This document shows positions 29,113 to 39,218 of a stretch of DNA of 64,000 nucleotides, one piece after another. Below the pieces are notes generated by a model, which saw only the letters and a program-made list of their open reading frames with translations, was not told where the DNA came from and did no database searches. The translations under genes and the position numbers were made by a program. The DNA comes from Syntrophomonadaceae bacterium (lineage in GTDB: Bacteria; Bacillota; Syntrophomonadia; Syntrophomonadales; Syntrophomonadaceae): NCBI GenBank assembly GCA_012518685.1, contig JAAYRQ010000125.1:1-64000 (forward strand), read 5' to 3'. The first letter of the stretch is position 1. The number at the start of each line of letters is the position of its first letter.

Positions 29113-29690
29113 GCTGGCAAAAGGTTGCAGTATTCTAGTCAACTCTATTGATGTCGAAGACGGGCCTAAAAATCCGTTAAGGGCACATCGATGAAGCTTT
29201 TGGTAGCGGCTTCTGACGCCCAGTTAGGGGTCCTTGCTGGAAGTTAAGGGTAATGGGGCAATCCGCAAAGGCATGCGGGCATGACCCCCTTATCCGTGGA
29301 GGCTCTCTTTGCTTTGGTAAAGGGAGAAAACCTGCATTTGGTGCAAGCTGGGTGCAGTGTAGCCTGCCTTGCGTGGAGACGGCGAATGAGCGTAGGGGGC
29401 ATTACTATCTCGGCCAAGATAGTAACGGCCTGCTCTGAAACCGTATTCTGCAAAAGAGGCTAGACATTGATGTGAGTTGTTGAGGAAAACTCCTAGACTG
29501 TGTGTAGAAATACGCGGTTTGTCGGGGATTAAAGTGTGTACTAAGTGGTAGTCCAGCCTTGCTTTCGGTAACGGAGCAAAGCAAACATAAAGGGAAACCG
29601 CCCATTTGGTAACATTTGGGGGATTTGCTGGGAAAACCTGCTGGACCTAAGTCGCAGTGTTTACTCGATGAACAACCTTTTGCCAGAACT
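29113..29690 (+). ncRNA. ole: OLE (ornate, large, extremophilic) RNA
   Basis: About 580-nt GC-richer non-coding stretch between ispA and a membrane protein gene followed by dxs, the known OLE locus; terminal 14-bp complementary ends CTGGCAAAAGGTTG (29114-29127) / CAACCTTTTGCCAG (29673-29686). Confidence 0.92.
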
Positions 29691-29722
29691 GATTATTTTT
29701 TATCTAAGGGGATATAGCAACT

Positions 29723-30295
29723 TTGTTTAGCTATATAAAAAAAGAAAATTTAATATCTGGATTATTAGTAGCCTTTTTAACATTTTTTATTGCCTTGTTT
29801 GTGAGCTTAGGCTCCGAGGCTTTAGTGCGTGCAGTAAATAGTGTTTTATTGGCTATTGTTTTATTGTTGGGTATAATATTTTTAGGAATATTTTTTGATA
29901 TTATAGGAACTGCTGCTACTGCTGCAAAATTGCCGCCTTTTAATGCTAAGGCGGCAAAAAAAATATATGGGGCAAAACAAGCTGTTAAAATTACTATTAA
30001 TGCGGATAAGGTAGCTAATTTTTGTAATGATGTAATTGGTGATGTGGCAGGTACTTTAAGTGGGGCCATTGGTGCAGGAATTGTAATCAGCCTAGTTAAT
30101 TCTTTTAATTTACTTGACATAGTCTTATTAGGAGCGGTGATGACAAGCTTAATAGCTGCCCTAACAGTAGGCGGAAAAGCCATTGGTAAAAAAATCGCTA
30201 TTAATAAAGCTAATAATATTATTTTAAGGGTAGGAATTATCTTAGCCTGGATTGAAAAAATTACTGGTAAAGAATTGTTTGAGAATAGAAGGTGA
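29723..30295 (+). CDS. oapA: OLE-associated membrane protein OapA-like (TTG start)
   Basis: 190-aa multi-TM protein immediately downstream of OLE RNA and upstream of dxs. Confidence 0.85.
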   Translation: MFSYIKKENLISGLLVAFLTFFIALFVSLGSEALVRAVNSVLLAIVLLLGIIFLGIFFDIIGTAATAAKLPPFNAKAAKKIYGAKQAVKITINADKVANFCNDVIGDVAGTLSGAIGAGIVISLVNSFNLLDIVLLGAVMTSLIAALTVGGKAIGKKIAINKANNIILRVGIILAWIEKITGKELFENRR

Positions 30296-30302
30296 AACAG
30301 AT

Positions 30303-32210
30303 TTGATTTTAGATAGAATAGACTCACCAAAAGAATTAAAAAAACTATCCTTTGCAGAATTAACCGTTTTAGCAAACGAAATTAGGCAGTTATTAGTTGC
30401 TAGTGTTTCACAATGTGGTGGACATTTAGCTGCTAACTTGGGAGTAGTCGAATTAACAATAGCCTTACATAAGGTGTTTGATTTGCCTAATGATAAAATA
30501 ATATGGGATGTAGGACACCAAAGTTATGTCCACAAAATTTTGACAGGCCGTAAAGATAAAATGGATTCCTTAAGACAATACGGGGGGCTTAGTGGATTTC
30601 CCAAGTATGAGGAATCGATTTATGATGCCTTTAATACTGGACATAGTTCTACTTCTATATCTGCAGCCTTAGGTTTTGCCCTAGCGAGAGATATTAATAA
30701 TGATGATTACAAGGTAATTGCAGTGATTGGTGATGGTGCTCTAACTGGAGGTATGGCTTTTGAAGCGTTAAATCATGCGGGACATACTAGTAGTGACTTA
30801 ATAGTCATCTTAAATGATAATGAAATGTCTATTTCTAAAAATGTCGGAGCTATGTCTAGTTATTTGAATCGCTTAAGAACTGACCCTTCTTATGCTAGGA
30901 CTAAAGATGATATAGAACAACTTTTGCAAAAAATCCCTGGAATTGGTCCTAATATCTTAAGGGCAGCTGGTCGCTTTAAAAATACGGTAAAATATATAAT
31001 GGTACCTGGTACTTTATTTGAGGAATTAGGCTTTACTTATATAGGTCCTGTGAATGGACATAATCTTGAAGAACTTAATTTAGTCTTATCTAATGCTAAG
31101 AAAATGAAAGGACCCATACTAATCCATACTATTACCCAAAAAGGCAAAGGGTATGAACCAGCTTTGTTAAACCCCGATATTTTTCATGGGGTAGGACCCT
31201 TTGATATTGATACTGGTAGCCAAGTTAAAAAACCGATTAAGACTTATACCGAATTATTTGGTGAGTTTATGGTGAATAAAGCCCTAGAAGATAAAAAGCT
31301 GGTAGCGATTACTGCCGCGATGACTAGTGGTACAGGCTTAAGCGAATTTGCAAATAAGTTTCCTCATAGATTTTTTGATGTAGGTATATGTGAACAGCAT
31401 GCTGTGACTATGTCAGCAGCTATGGCCAGAGCAGGTTTAAAACCTGTAGTTGCTATATATTCAACTTTTTTACAAAGAGCCTATGATCAATTAATCCATG
31501 ATGTAGCATTGCAGAATTTACCAGTAATTTTTGCCTTGGATAGGGCTGGCTTAGTAGGAGATGATGGGCCTACACATCATGGAGTTTTCGATATTTCTTA
31601 TTTAAGGAGTATTCCCAACTTTACCATAATGGCACCAGCTAATGAGAATGAACTTTTAGATATGTTACATACCTCATTCTATATTGGTGGACCTGTAGCT
31701 ATAAGGTGGCCTAGGGGTGTCGGTGAAGGTGTGCAAATTAATAGTAGCAGAAATACTTTGGATATAGGTAAAATAAAAAGGATAAAAGATGGTGACAATT
31801 TAGCCATTATAGCAGTGGGTAGGGGGGTAAGTATAGCAATTGAAGTAGCTAAGTTACTAAAACAGGCTAGTATAGAAGCAGAAGTAATAGATGCTAGGTA
31901 TATTAAGCCCTTGGATAATGACGGCATTTTAGAAACAGCCAGCAAGGCCAGTTATATTATTACGATTGAAGATAACCTGCTAATGGCGGGGTTTGGTAGC
32001 AGTGTGGTAGAATTGCTTTCGGACTATAATGTAAATGTTAAAGTTCATAGGGTAGGGATTCCCGATGAATTTGTTGAGCATGGAAAAATAGATATACTGT
32101 ATGATTTTTTAGGCATGGATGCTAAATCGATTGTGGAATCTATTAGCACTAAATGGCCTGAACTTTTCGGATCATACTCTTGGGAGTTGCTGAAGTTTGG
32201 AAAAAACTAG
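30303..32210 (+). CDS. dxs: 1-deoxy-D-xylulose-5-phosphate synthase
   Basis: GGHLAANLGVVELTIALHKVF, GDGALTGGMAFEALNHAG, DRAGLVGDDGPTHHGVFD. Confidence 0.97.
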   Translation: MILDRIDSPKELKKLSFAELTVLANEIRQLLVASVSQCGGHLAANLGVVELTIALHKVFDLPNDKIIWDVGHQSYVHKILTGRKDKMDSLRQYGGLSGFPKYEESIYDAFNTGHSSTSISAALGFALARDINNDDYKVIAVIGDGALTGGMAFEALNHAGHTSSDLIVILNDNEMSISKNVGAMSSYLNRLRTDPSYARTKDDIEQLLQKIPGIGPNILRAAGRFKNTVKYIMVPGTLFEELGFTYIGPVNGHNLEELNLVLSNAKKMKGPILIHTITQKGKGYEPALLNPDIFHGVGPFDIDTGSQVKKPIKTYTELFGEFMVNKALEDKKLVAITAAMTSGTGLSEFANKFPHRFFDVGICEQHAVTMSAAMARAGLKPVVAIYSTFLQRAYDQLIHDVALQNLPVIFALDRAGLVGDDGPTHHGVFDISYLRSIPNFTIMAPANENELLDMLHTSFYIGGPVAIRWPRGVGEGVQINSSRNTLDIGKIKRIKDGDNLAIIAVGRGVSIAIEVAKLLKQASIEAEVIDARYIKPLDNDGILETASKASYIITIEDNLLMAGFGSSVVELLSDYNVNVKVHRVGIPDEFVEHGKIDILYDFLGMDAKSIVESISTKWPELFGSYSWELLKFGKN

Positions 32211-33000
32211 ATTGGATCAAGAGATTCATAGACAAGGTTTAACTGATAGCAGAGAAAAAGCAAAAGCATTAGTCCTGGCAGGAAAAGTTAAAGTAAATGG
32301 AGTAAGAGTAGATAAGCCTGGAACTAATGTAAAAAAAGATGTAACAATAATGATAGAGGCTCCTCCTAAGTATGTGAGTAGGGGTGGTTATAAGCTGGAA
32401 AAAGCTATTAGTGACTTTAATATTGATTTCAAAGACAAAATGGTTTTAGATGTAGGTGCCTCAACAGGCGGATACACAGATTGTGCCCTACAGCATGGTG
32501 CCCAAAAAGTTTGGGCTATAGATGTAGGATATGGTCAACTGGATTGGCGATTAAGAAATGATCCAAGGGTAATTAATATTGAACGGACTAATATTCGGAA
32601 TTTTACACTTGATGATTTAGGTAAACAGATGGATATAGTAACTATTGATGTTTCTTTTATATCTACTAAGTTAGTTTTTCCTATTGTAAAAGATTTAATA
32701 AAAAATACTGGAATTATTATATCCTTGATTAAGCCACAATTTGAAGCGGGAAAAAATAAGGTTGGTAAAAAAGGAGTAATAAGGGATATTAATATTCATA
32801 AGGAAGTTTTATTAACTAGTATTTTTAATGCTAACGAAGTAGGACTTAATTGTATTGGTATCACTTATTCACCCATAACTGGACCAGAAGGTAATATAGA
32901 ATATTTTTTATATCTGCATTTAATTAAGGAAAATTTAACTGATATTGATGATTATGTAGCTAAAGTAACCGCGGAAGCACATAAGAAACTAGGAGGTTAA
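32197..33000 (+). CDS. tlyA: TlyA family rRNA methyltransferase
   Basis: S4 domain; YVSRGGYKLEKAI; VLDVGASTGGYTDCALQHGAQKVWAIDVGYGQLDWRLR. Confidence 0.95.
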   Translation: MEKTRLDQEIHRQGLTDSREKAKALVLAGKVKVNGVRVDKPGTNVKKDVTIMIEAPPKYVSRGGYKLEKAISDFNIDFKDKMVLDVGASTGGYTDCALQHGAQKVWAIDVGYGQLDWRLRNDPRVINIERTNIRNFTLDDLGKQMDIVTIDVSFISTKLVFPIVKDLIKNTGIIISLIKPQFEAGKNKVGKKGVIRDINIHKEVLLTSIFNANEVGLNCIGITYSPITGPEGNIEYFLYLHLIKENLTDIDDYVAKVTAEAHKKLGG

Positions 33001-33007
33001 TGGTATT

Positions 33008-33817
33008 GTGAAAGTGCTTTTAGTTAATAACCGTTTAAAAGCTAGTACAGAAGTAATGGCTAAAGATATTGCTAATAGTCTAATTAAAAGGGATATTTCC
33101 GTAGTTATAGATGAAGGAAATGGCTATATTGATAATATAGATTTAGTAATAGTCTTGGGTGGGGATGGCACTATATTAAGGGCGGCTAGACAATATGCTT
33201 ATGAGAATACTCCTATTTTAGGTGTCAATATGGGTACTGTGGGTTTTTTAAGCACGATTGAGTTAAATGAATTTTATCATTATTTAGAACGCATTATAAC
33301 AGGTGATTATATTTTAGATGCTAGAATGTTACTAGATGTTATGATTTACAAAAATGGACAACTATATAAAAACAACATTTGTCTGAATGAAGTAGTCATA
33401 AAATCTAAGAATCACAAAATGATTAATTTCGATGTAGAAATTGGTGGAGATAAACAAAATTCTTATAAAGGTGATGGTCTATTGGTGGCTACACCCACTG
33501 GTTCAACTGCATATTCCTTATCTTGTGGGGGACCTATTGCAGATCCAGATTTGGAAGTATTTATTATTACCCCTATGGCACCACATCTTATCACGCAAAA
33601 ACCTTTTATCTTATCCGCTACAAAGGAAATTGTTATTAATAATTTTATTGCAGGAGAAGCTATAATTAGTATGGATGGGCAGATTGCTTTTGAGCTTGAT
33701 GCCTCCTTTTCAATACATATAAAAAAATCTGAGCATCAAGTTTTATTAGTAGATTTGAAACAAAAACCTTTTTTTTCTAACTTAGAGGCTCGACTTGGCA
33801 GAAATGGGGTCACCTAG
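33008..33817 (+). CDS. nadK: NAD kinase
   Basis: LGGDGTILRAARQ, GVNMGTVGFLSTIE, TPTGSTAYSLSCGGPI. Confidence 0.96.
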   Translation: MKVLLVNNRLKASTEVMAKDIANSLIKRDISVVIDEGNGYIDNIDLVIVLGGDGTILRAARQYAYENTPILGVNMGTVGFLSTIELNEFYHYLERIITGDYILDARMLLDVMIYKNGQLYKNNICLNEVVIKSKNHKMINFDVEIGGDKQNSYKGDGLLVATPTGSTAYSLSCGGPIADPDLEVFIITPMAPHLITQKPFILSATKEIVINNFIAGEAIISMDGQIAFELDASFSIHIKKSEHQVLLVDLKQKPFFSNLEARLGRNGVT

Positions 33818-33818
33818 C

Positions 33819-34391
33819 TTGAAAATAACCTATAAAAATGCGGTATTATTTTCACATTTATTTATGCAAAATTTAATATGCCAAGGTGATACTGTACTTG
33901 ATGCTACCTGTGGCAACGGGAATGATACTTTGTTTTTAGCTGATTTAGTCGGGGATACTGGTAAAGTATATGCTTTTGATATTCAGCTTGTCGCCATTAA
34001 TAATACTAAAGAAAAGTTATTAAATAACTTGGTAGCTGAAAGGGTGAAGTTGATTCACGATACTCACGAATCTATCGATTATTATATTGACGACCAATTA
34101 GATGGAGCCATGTTCAATCTAGGTTATTTACCAAATACCGATACTGACTTAATTACTTTACCTTCTTCTACATTATCAGCTATACAAAAAACTTTAATTT
34201 TATTAAAAGAAGGTGGATTAATAACTATAGTTTTTTATACTGGTCATTTTGGTGGATTAAAGGAATTAGAAGTAGTAGAGGCCAATCTGTCTAGTTTAGA
34301 TCAAAATGAATGGGTAGTCAGTCATCATAAGTTTATAAATCAAATTAACCATCCTCCCCAATTAATAACCATACAAAGAATTAGGAGGTAA
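33819..34391 (+). CDS. class I SAM-dependent methyltransferase (YtqB/rRNA methylase-like)
   Basis: DTVLDATCGNGNDTLFLADLVGDTGKVYAFDIQ; MFNLGYLPNTD. Confidence 0.85.
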   Translation: MKITYKNAVLFSHLFMQNLICQGDTVLDATCGNGNDTLFLADLVGDTGKVYAFDIQLVAINNTKEKLLNNLVAERVKLIHDTHESIDYYIDDQLDGAMFNLGYLPNTDTDLITLPSSTLSAIQKTLILLKEGGLITIVFYTGHFGGLKELEVVEANLSSLDQNEWVVSHHKFINQINHPPQLITIQRIRR

Positions 34392-34394
34392 TAT

Positions 34395-34847
34395 ATGAAA
34401 TTAAGACGCCAGTTTGCCATAATGGATATTATCGCCAATCACCGTATTACCACACAAGAAGATTTAAATAAGGCTTTAAAAGAGGCAGGTTTTAAGGTTA
34501 CCCAGGCTACTATCTCTAGAGATATAAAAGAATTACAACTAGTCAAAATTCCTTTTCAGGACAGTTATCGTTATGCCTTACCTGAAACAACTACTTTAAA
34601 AGGCACAGAACAAAGAATGGTTAGGGTTTTTAAGGATTCGGTTATTAATATTAATTATAGTGAAAACATTATTGTAATTAGGACTATGCCAGGAGCAGCT
34701 CAATCAGTTGCCTCAGTTATAGATAATGCTGATATGCCTAATATACTAGGCAGCGTGGCTGGTGATGATACAATTATAGTAGTAGTGAAGCCTATTTCGG
34801 CTGTGGAAAAGGTTTTGAAGGATTTTAACCGTATGATAAGGGAATAG
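34395..34847 (+). CDS. argR: arginine repressor
   Basis: TQEDLNKALKEAGFKVTQATISRDIKELQLVKIP; GSVAGDDTIIVV. Confidence 0.96.
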   Translation: MKLRRQFAIMDIIANHRITTQEDLNKALKEAGFKVTQATISRDIKELQLVKIPFQDSYRYALPETTTLKGTEQRMVRVFKDSVININYSENIIVIRTMPGAAQSVASVIDNADMPNILGSVAGDDTIIVVVKPISAVEKVLKDFNRMIRE

Positions 34848-34877
34848 TTTTAATTCTAATTTATAAGAGGGGATATT

Positions 34878-36560
34878 ATGTTAAATGAAATATTTATTAA
34901 TAATTTTGTTTTAATTGACGAATTAAGAATTAATTTTACCCAGGGTTTAAATGTATTAACTGGTGAAACAGGTGCAGGCAAATCTATAATAGTAGATGCA
35001 CTGGGATTAATTGCGGGAGATCGTTTAAAAAATGAAATAATTAGGGATGAGCAAAAAAGGGCAGTTGTTGAAGCTGTTTTTGATATTACTGATGATATTT
35101 CCTTGAATAATTTTTTACTAGAAAATGGACTTAGCCTTGTTGATGATGAACAGTTAATAGTTAGTCGGGAAATTCTGCCTAATGGCAGGAGTATAGCTAG
35201 AATTAACGGAAGAAACATTAATATTAGCACTTTAAAAGAAATTAGTAGCTATCTTTTAGACATGCATCTCCAACACGATCATTTAACCATTTTAAAGCCT
35301 GAAAATTATATAGATTATGTGGATAGTTTTGCCACTAATATTAAGGAAACTTTAACAACGATTAATGATTTATATCTTAATATAAAAGAGATTACAAATA
35401 AACTTACAGAACTAAGGACTAATGAAAATACTAGATTACAAAGAATTGACTTTTTAAGCTTCCAGATTAACGAAATAGGTAATGCTAAATTAACCGATGG
35501 TGAAGAAGAAGAATTAAGCCAGTTGGCAACTAGGGTTCGTAATGCCCAACATCTTGCCACTAATGCGACCGTTATTTATGAAGCTTTATATGCTAACGAA
35601 GTGGGCTTAAGTGCTTATGATCAAATTTCCAATGCTATAGATGCTATAAATGACACAGAAGATGAAATATTAAAATCATATTTACCTACTTTGGAAACTA
35701 TGTATTATAATTTGCAAGATATAAGTCATAACATTATAAAGTTTCGCGATAATCTTGATTTTGAACCTAATTTACTAGAAGAAATCGAAGACCGATTACA
35801 TGAAATTAATAAATTAAAATCGAAGTATGGAAATAATATTAAGGAAATTCTCGTATTTTATAATCAGGCTTTAGCAGAGCTAGAGCTACTTGAAAATAGT
35901 ACGACAAAGGAAGCTGAATTGGAAAAAGAATTGCATAAAGCTAATGAGGAATATAAGGAAACTGCTTTATTAATTACTGAACAGCGAAAAAAAGCGGCTA
36001 AACTTCTCGAGAAAATAGTTAATGAGGAACTATCTGCTTTAAATATGCCTAATTTAAAATTTGCGGTTGAAGTAATGCCTATTAATGAACCCTCTGCTAA
36101 AGGATTAGATAAAATAGATTTTTTATTTTCTCCAAATCCAGGTGAAGCATTAAAACCTTTAGCTAAAATTGCTTCAGGTGGTGAAATATCCCGTTTTATA
36201 TTGGCCTTAAAAATTGCCTTAGCCGAAGTGTATAATATCCCAACATTTATCTTTGATGAAATTGATGTTGGGGTAGGGGGAACTTCTTTATCTGCAATGG
36301 CAAAAAAGTTAGGAGAGCTGGCTAAGGCGAAACAAGTAATATTAGTAACCCACTCACCTCAAGTAGCTAGTTATGCTAATAATCATTTACTAATTGAAAA
36401 GTATGTGGCATATAACCAAACTTATACTACGGTTAAACTTCTCGCATATAATGAAAAAATCAAAGAACTAGCTCGTATGTTAGGTGGAGAAAATTATACT
36501 GATTTAACCTTAAAACATGCGGGTGAGATGTTAGATAAGGCCATTTTAGATAAGGCTTAA
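34878..36560 (+). CDS. recN: DNA repair protein RecN
   Basis: NFVLIDELRINFTQGLNVLTGETGAGKSIIVDAL; FDEIDVGVGGTSLSAMAKKL. Confidence 0.97.
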   Translation: MLNEIFINNFVLIDELRINFTQGLNVLTGETGAGKSIIVDALGLIAGDRLKNEIIRDEQKRAVVEAVFDITDDISLNNFLLENGLSLVDDEQLIVSREILPNGRSIARINGRNINISTLKEISSYLLDMHLQHDHLTILKPENYIDYVDSFATNIKETLTTINDLYLNIKEITNKLTELRTNENTRLQRIDFLSFQINEIGNAKLTDGEEEELSQLATRVRNAQHLATNATVIYEALYANEVGLSAYDQISNAIDAINDTEDEILKSYLPTLETMYYNLQDISHNIIKFRDNLDFEPNLLEEIEDRLHEINKLKSKYGNNIKEILVFYNQALAELELLENSTTKEAELEKELHKANEEYKETALLITEQRKKAAKLLEKIVNEELSALNMPNLKFAVEVMPINEPSAKGLDKIDFLFSPNPGEALKPLAKIASGGEISRFILALKIALAEVYNIPTFIFDEIDVGVGGTSLSAMAKKLGELAKAKQVILVTHSPQVASYANNHLLIEKYVAYNQTYTTVKLLAYNEKIKELARMLGGENYTDLTLKHAGEMLDKAILDKA

Positions 36561-36630
36561 TCTTTAGTTATTAGCCGATAATACAGTAGAAGAATTTTTA
36601 AACTGCTGCTACATTAAAATATGATTTTAT

Positions 36631-36668
36631 CTATACCTCTTGTTAATACATAACAAGGGGTATTTTAA
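36631..36668 (+). terminator. Rho-independent terminator downstream of recN
   Basis: ATACCTCTTGTTA-ATACA-TAACAAGGGGTATTTT. Confidence 0.75.
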
Positions 36669-36727
36669 TTTAACGGTATATATTCACTTTTCTAGGGAAA
36701 AAATAAATATATTAACTTTTCCTAGGG

Positions 36728-38041
36728 GTGAAAAAAGTGCGTAAATATAGACCTTATTTGGGTGTCATTTTATGTATTATGTTTATAGCTTTATGTACTA
36801 CTAGCTCGGTCAGAACTATATTATCTCTACCTGATAGTCAAAGATTAGTTGTAGGTGAATCTAGTAATATTTCTTTCAAATTACCTAATGCTATAGATGA
36901 AAAGCTAGATATGTTCGTTATTAGCCCAACTAGAAGTGTCTTTGCCAATCCAGATGATCCAACTGTAACGATAAGTAAAAATGAATTAGGTTATGAGATA
37001 ACTGCCATTAAGCCTGGTAAGGCGGATGTACAATTAAAATTACTAGGTTACATACCTATAAAAAACCTGGCTATTGAAGCAATGCCAAATCATAGGGTTG
37101 TAGTTGGGGGACATTCTATTGGTGTAGTTTTACAATCGCGAGGCATAATGGTGGTAGGTTTTGCTCCTATTCTAGATACTAATGGAGAAAAATCTTATCC
37201 TGCAAAAGATCAAGGGATAGAAATAGGGGATTTGATATTAAGGGTTGCTGATGAGAATGTAACTTCGGAGCAAGATTTAGCTAATATTATTGATGAAAAT
37301 AATGATTGTGAAGTTGATTTTACTATTAAAAGAAGGGATAAGTTGATTAATATCAAGGTAATCCCTAATTATTGTGAGGAAACTAAACGAAACCGTATTG
37401 GTTTATATGTTAGAGATGGAGTAGTTGGGGTAGGTACTATGAGTTTTTGGCATCCAGAAACCAAAGAGTATGCCGCCTTAGGTCATATCATTATGGATGC
37501 AGATACGAAGCAAGGCATAGATGTATTAAAAGGAAAAATAGTATCAGCTTCAATAGAAACTATTAAACCAGGAAAGCCAGGCAAACCAGGGGAAAAAATT
37601 GGCGTATTTAATAGCAAGGGAAGTATTAATGGAGATATAAGTAAAAACACCTATTTTGGCATTTATGGTACTACTAATGATGAAGTAAGAAACCCTAATG
37701 TAGCCTATACTATGGAAGTCGGCTATGCACATCAAGTTGTGCCAGGAAAAGCTGAAATATACACAGTTATAAATGGTAGTGATATAGAATGTTTTAATGT
37801 TGAAATAGAAAAAGTATATCCTGATAGGGAAAACGGTAAAGGTATGGTAATTAAGATTACTGATCCGAGATTAATTAGTATAACAGGAGGAATTATTCAA
37901 GGCATGAGTGGTAGTCCTATTATACAAAATTCAAGGATAGTAGGTGCAGTTACCCATGTGTTTTTAAATGACCCAGTTAGGGGTTATGGTGTTTTTATGG
38001 ATAATATGTTGTCTGAATTACCTTCTTTTGCGAATAATTAA
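36728..38041 (+). CDS. spoIVB: SpoIVB peptidase
   Basis: PDZ plus S55 domain, GGIIQGMSGSPIIQNSRIVGAVTHVFLNDPVRGYGVF. Confidence 0.97.
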   Translation: MKKVRKYRPYLGVILCIMFIALCTTSSVRTILSLPDSQRLVVGESSNISFKLPNAIDEKLDMFVISPTRSVFANPDDPTVTISKNELGYEITAIKPGKADVQLKLLGYIPIKNLAIEAMPNHRVVVGGHSIGVVLQSRGIMVVGFAPILDTNGEKSYPAKDQGIEIGDLILRVADENVTSEQDLANIIDENNDCEVDFTIKRRDKLINIKVIPNYCEETKRNRIGLYVRDGVVGVGTMSFWHPETKEYAALGHIIMDADTKQGIDVLKGKIVSASIETIKPGKPGKPGEKIGVFNSKGSINGDISKNTYFGIYGTTNDEVRNPNVAYTMEVGYAHQVVPGKAEIYTVINGSDIECFNVEIEKVYPDRENGKGMVIKITDPRLISITGGIIQGMSGSPIIQNSRIVGAVTHVFLNDPVRGYGVFMDNMLSELPSFANN

Positions 38042-38047
38042 ATATTT

Positions 38048-38054
38048 TTCGACA
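38048..38054 (-). promoter_or_regulatory. candidate Spo0A (0A) box TGTCGAA
   Basis: Plus-strand TTCGACA, about 210 bp upstream of the spo0A start. Confidence 0.5.
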
Positions 38055-38100
38055 AATCAATATAAGTTGAATCCCCAATTTTACTGAATACCCAGTTTAT

Positions 38101-38277
38101 ATGAAGATTTTTAAAGATAAAAAATTATCAATACTTTGTATCATTATGGTAATGTCTGAAACATTATTAGCTATTTTGGTAGAAAAAAAAAGCAGGGAAA
38201 AGTTGGCTGTTAGTCGAAAAGAGTTATTAAATCAGATATTATTCAGAGGTGAGGGGGATTTAACTTATGTTAGATGA
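38101..38277 (+). CDS. small ORF (58 aa, one predicted TM) overlapping the spo0A start
   Basis: [58 protein letters not shown]; no clear SD. Confidence 0.3.
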   Translation: MKIFKDKKLSILCIIMVMSETLLAILVEKKSREKLAVSRKELLNQILFRGEGDLTYVR

Positions 38278-39070
38278 AGGAACAGGTATTAAAGTTTTGA
38301 TTGCCGATGATAACCGAGAATTTTGTGGAATACTCAATGACTATTTTACTAATGAGCCTGATTTTGAAGTAGTGGATGTTTGTACTAATGGTATGGAAGT
38401 CTTAGAAGTGTTGGAACAAAAAGATGTTGAAGTTTTAATATTAGATTTAATTATGCCTTACATGGATGGAATAGGGGTATTGGAAAAAATTAATGAACTT
38501 AATCTTAAAAATGACTTAAAAATTATTATTTTAACTGCTTTTGGTCAAGAAAATATAACCCAAAAAGCAGTACAACTCGGAGCGGATTATTATATTTTAA
38601 AACCATTTAACCTTCAAGTTTTAGGGGATAGGGTTAGGCAAATAGCTAGGGATATTAAAACTAAAGTGGAAACTAGAGTTAGCACAGCCACAATTACTTT
38701 GCCCACATCGACTCCTAGGAATTTAGAAGTAGAAGTTACGAAGATAATCCACGAGATAGGGGTACCTGCACATGTAAAAGGGTATCAGTATTTACGAGAT
38801 GCTATTATGCTAGTTGTAGAAGAAATTAATTATTTGGGTGCAGTCACGAAAGAATTATATCCTACTATCGCTCAAAAATATGACACTACTCCTAGCAGAG
38901 TTGAAAGGGCGATAAGACATGCCATTGAACTTGCTTGGGATAGGGGAGATATTGATAAAATTAACAAGTTCTTTGGTTACACTGTTAGTGGAGAAAAGGG
39001 TAAACCAACTAATTCCGAATTTATAGCTATCATTGCTGATAAATTAAGACTAGAAAACAAAGTTAGTTAA
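38267..39070 (+). CDS. spo0A: sporulation transcription factor Spo0A
   Basis: [11 protein letters not shown] receiver; [24 protein letters not shown]-type C-terminal effector domain, [21 protein letters not shown]. Confidence 0.98.
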   Translation: MLDEGTGIKVLIADDNREFCGILNDYFTNEPDFEVVDVCTNGMEVLEVLEQKDVEVLILDLIMPYMDGIGVLEKINELNLKNDLKIIILTAFGQENITQKAVQLGADYYILKPFNLQVLGDRVRQIARDIKTKVETRVSTATITLPTSTPRNLEVEVTKIIHEIGVPAHVKGYQYLRDAIMLVVEEINYLGAVTKELYPTIAQKYDTTPSRVERAIRHAIELAWDRGDIDKINKFFGYTVSGEKGKPTNSEFIAIIADKLRLENKVS

Positions 39071-39082
39071 AATTTAAAGCCA

Positions 39083-39126
39083 AACAATAACAACCGTCTG
39101 TAAGTTTCAGGCGGTTGTTGTTATAT
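39083..39126 (+). terminator. Rho-independent terminator of spo0A
   Basis: AACAATAACAACCGTCTG-taagttt-CAGGCGGTTGTTGTTATATTT. Confidence 0.85.
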
Positions 39127-39218
39127 TTATATATGGAAAGTTTTAATTAGGCTTATCTCGTGGTAATATAGTATGCGGTAATAAGAAAATTATCCCTTGT
39201 TTATAGTAGAGGTGTTTT

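Noticed and set aside
29152-29158. TGTCGAA (0A-box match)
   Set aside because: Lies within the OLE RNA body; a 7-mer match there is likely chance.
29244-29605. Several ORFs on both strands (29244-29453 -, 29253-29438 +, 29281-29463 +, 29405-29605 -)
   Set aside because: They lie inside the OLE RNA, overlap each other in conflicting frames, lack convincing SDs, and reflect the higher GC content of the structured RNA.
33441-33665. 74-aa plus-strand ORF inside nadK
   Set aside because: Out-of-frame ORF within a strongly conserved NAD kinase gene.
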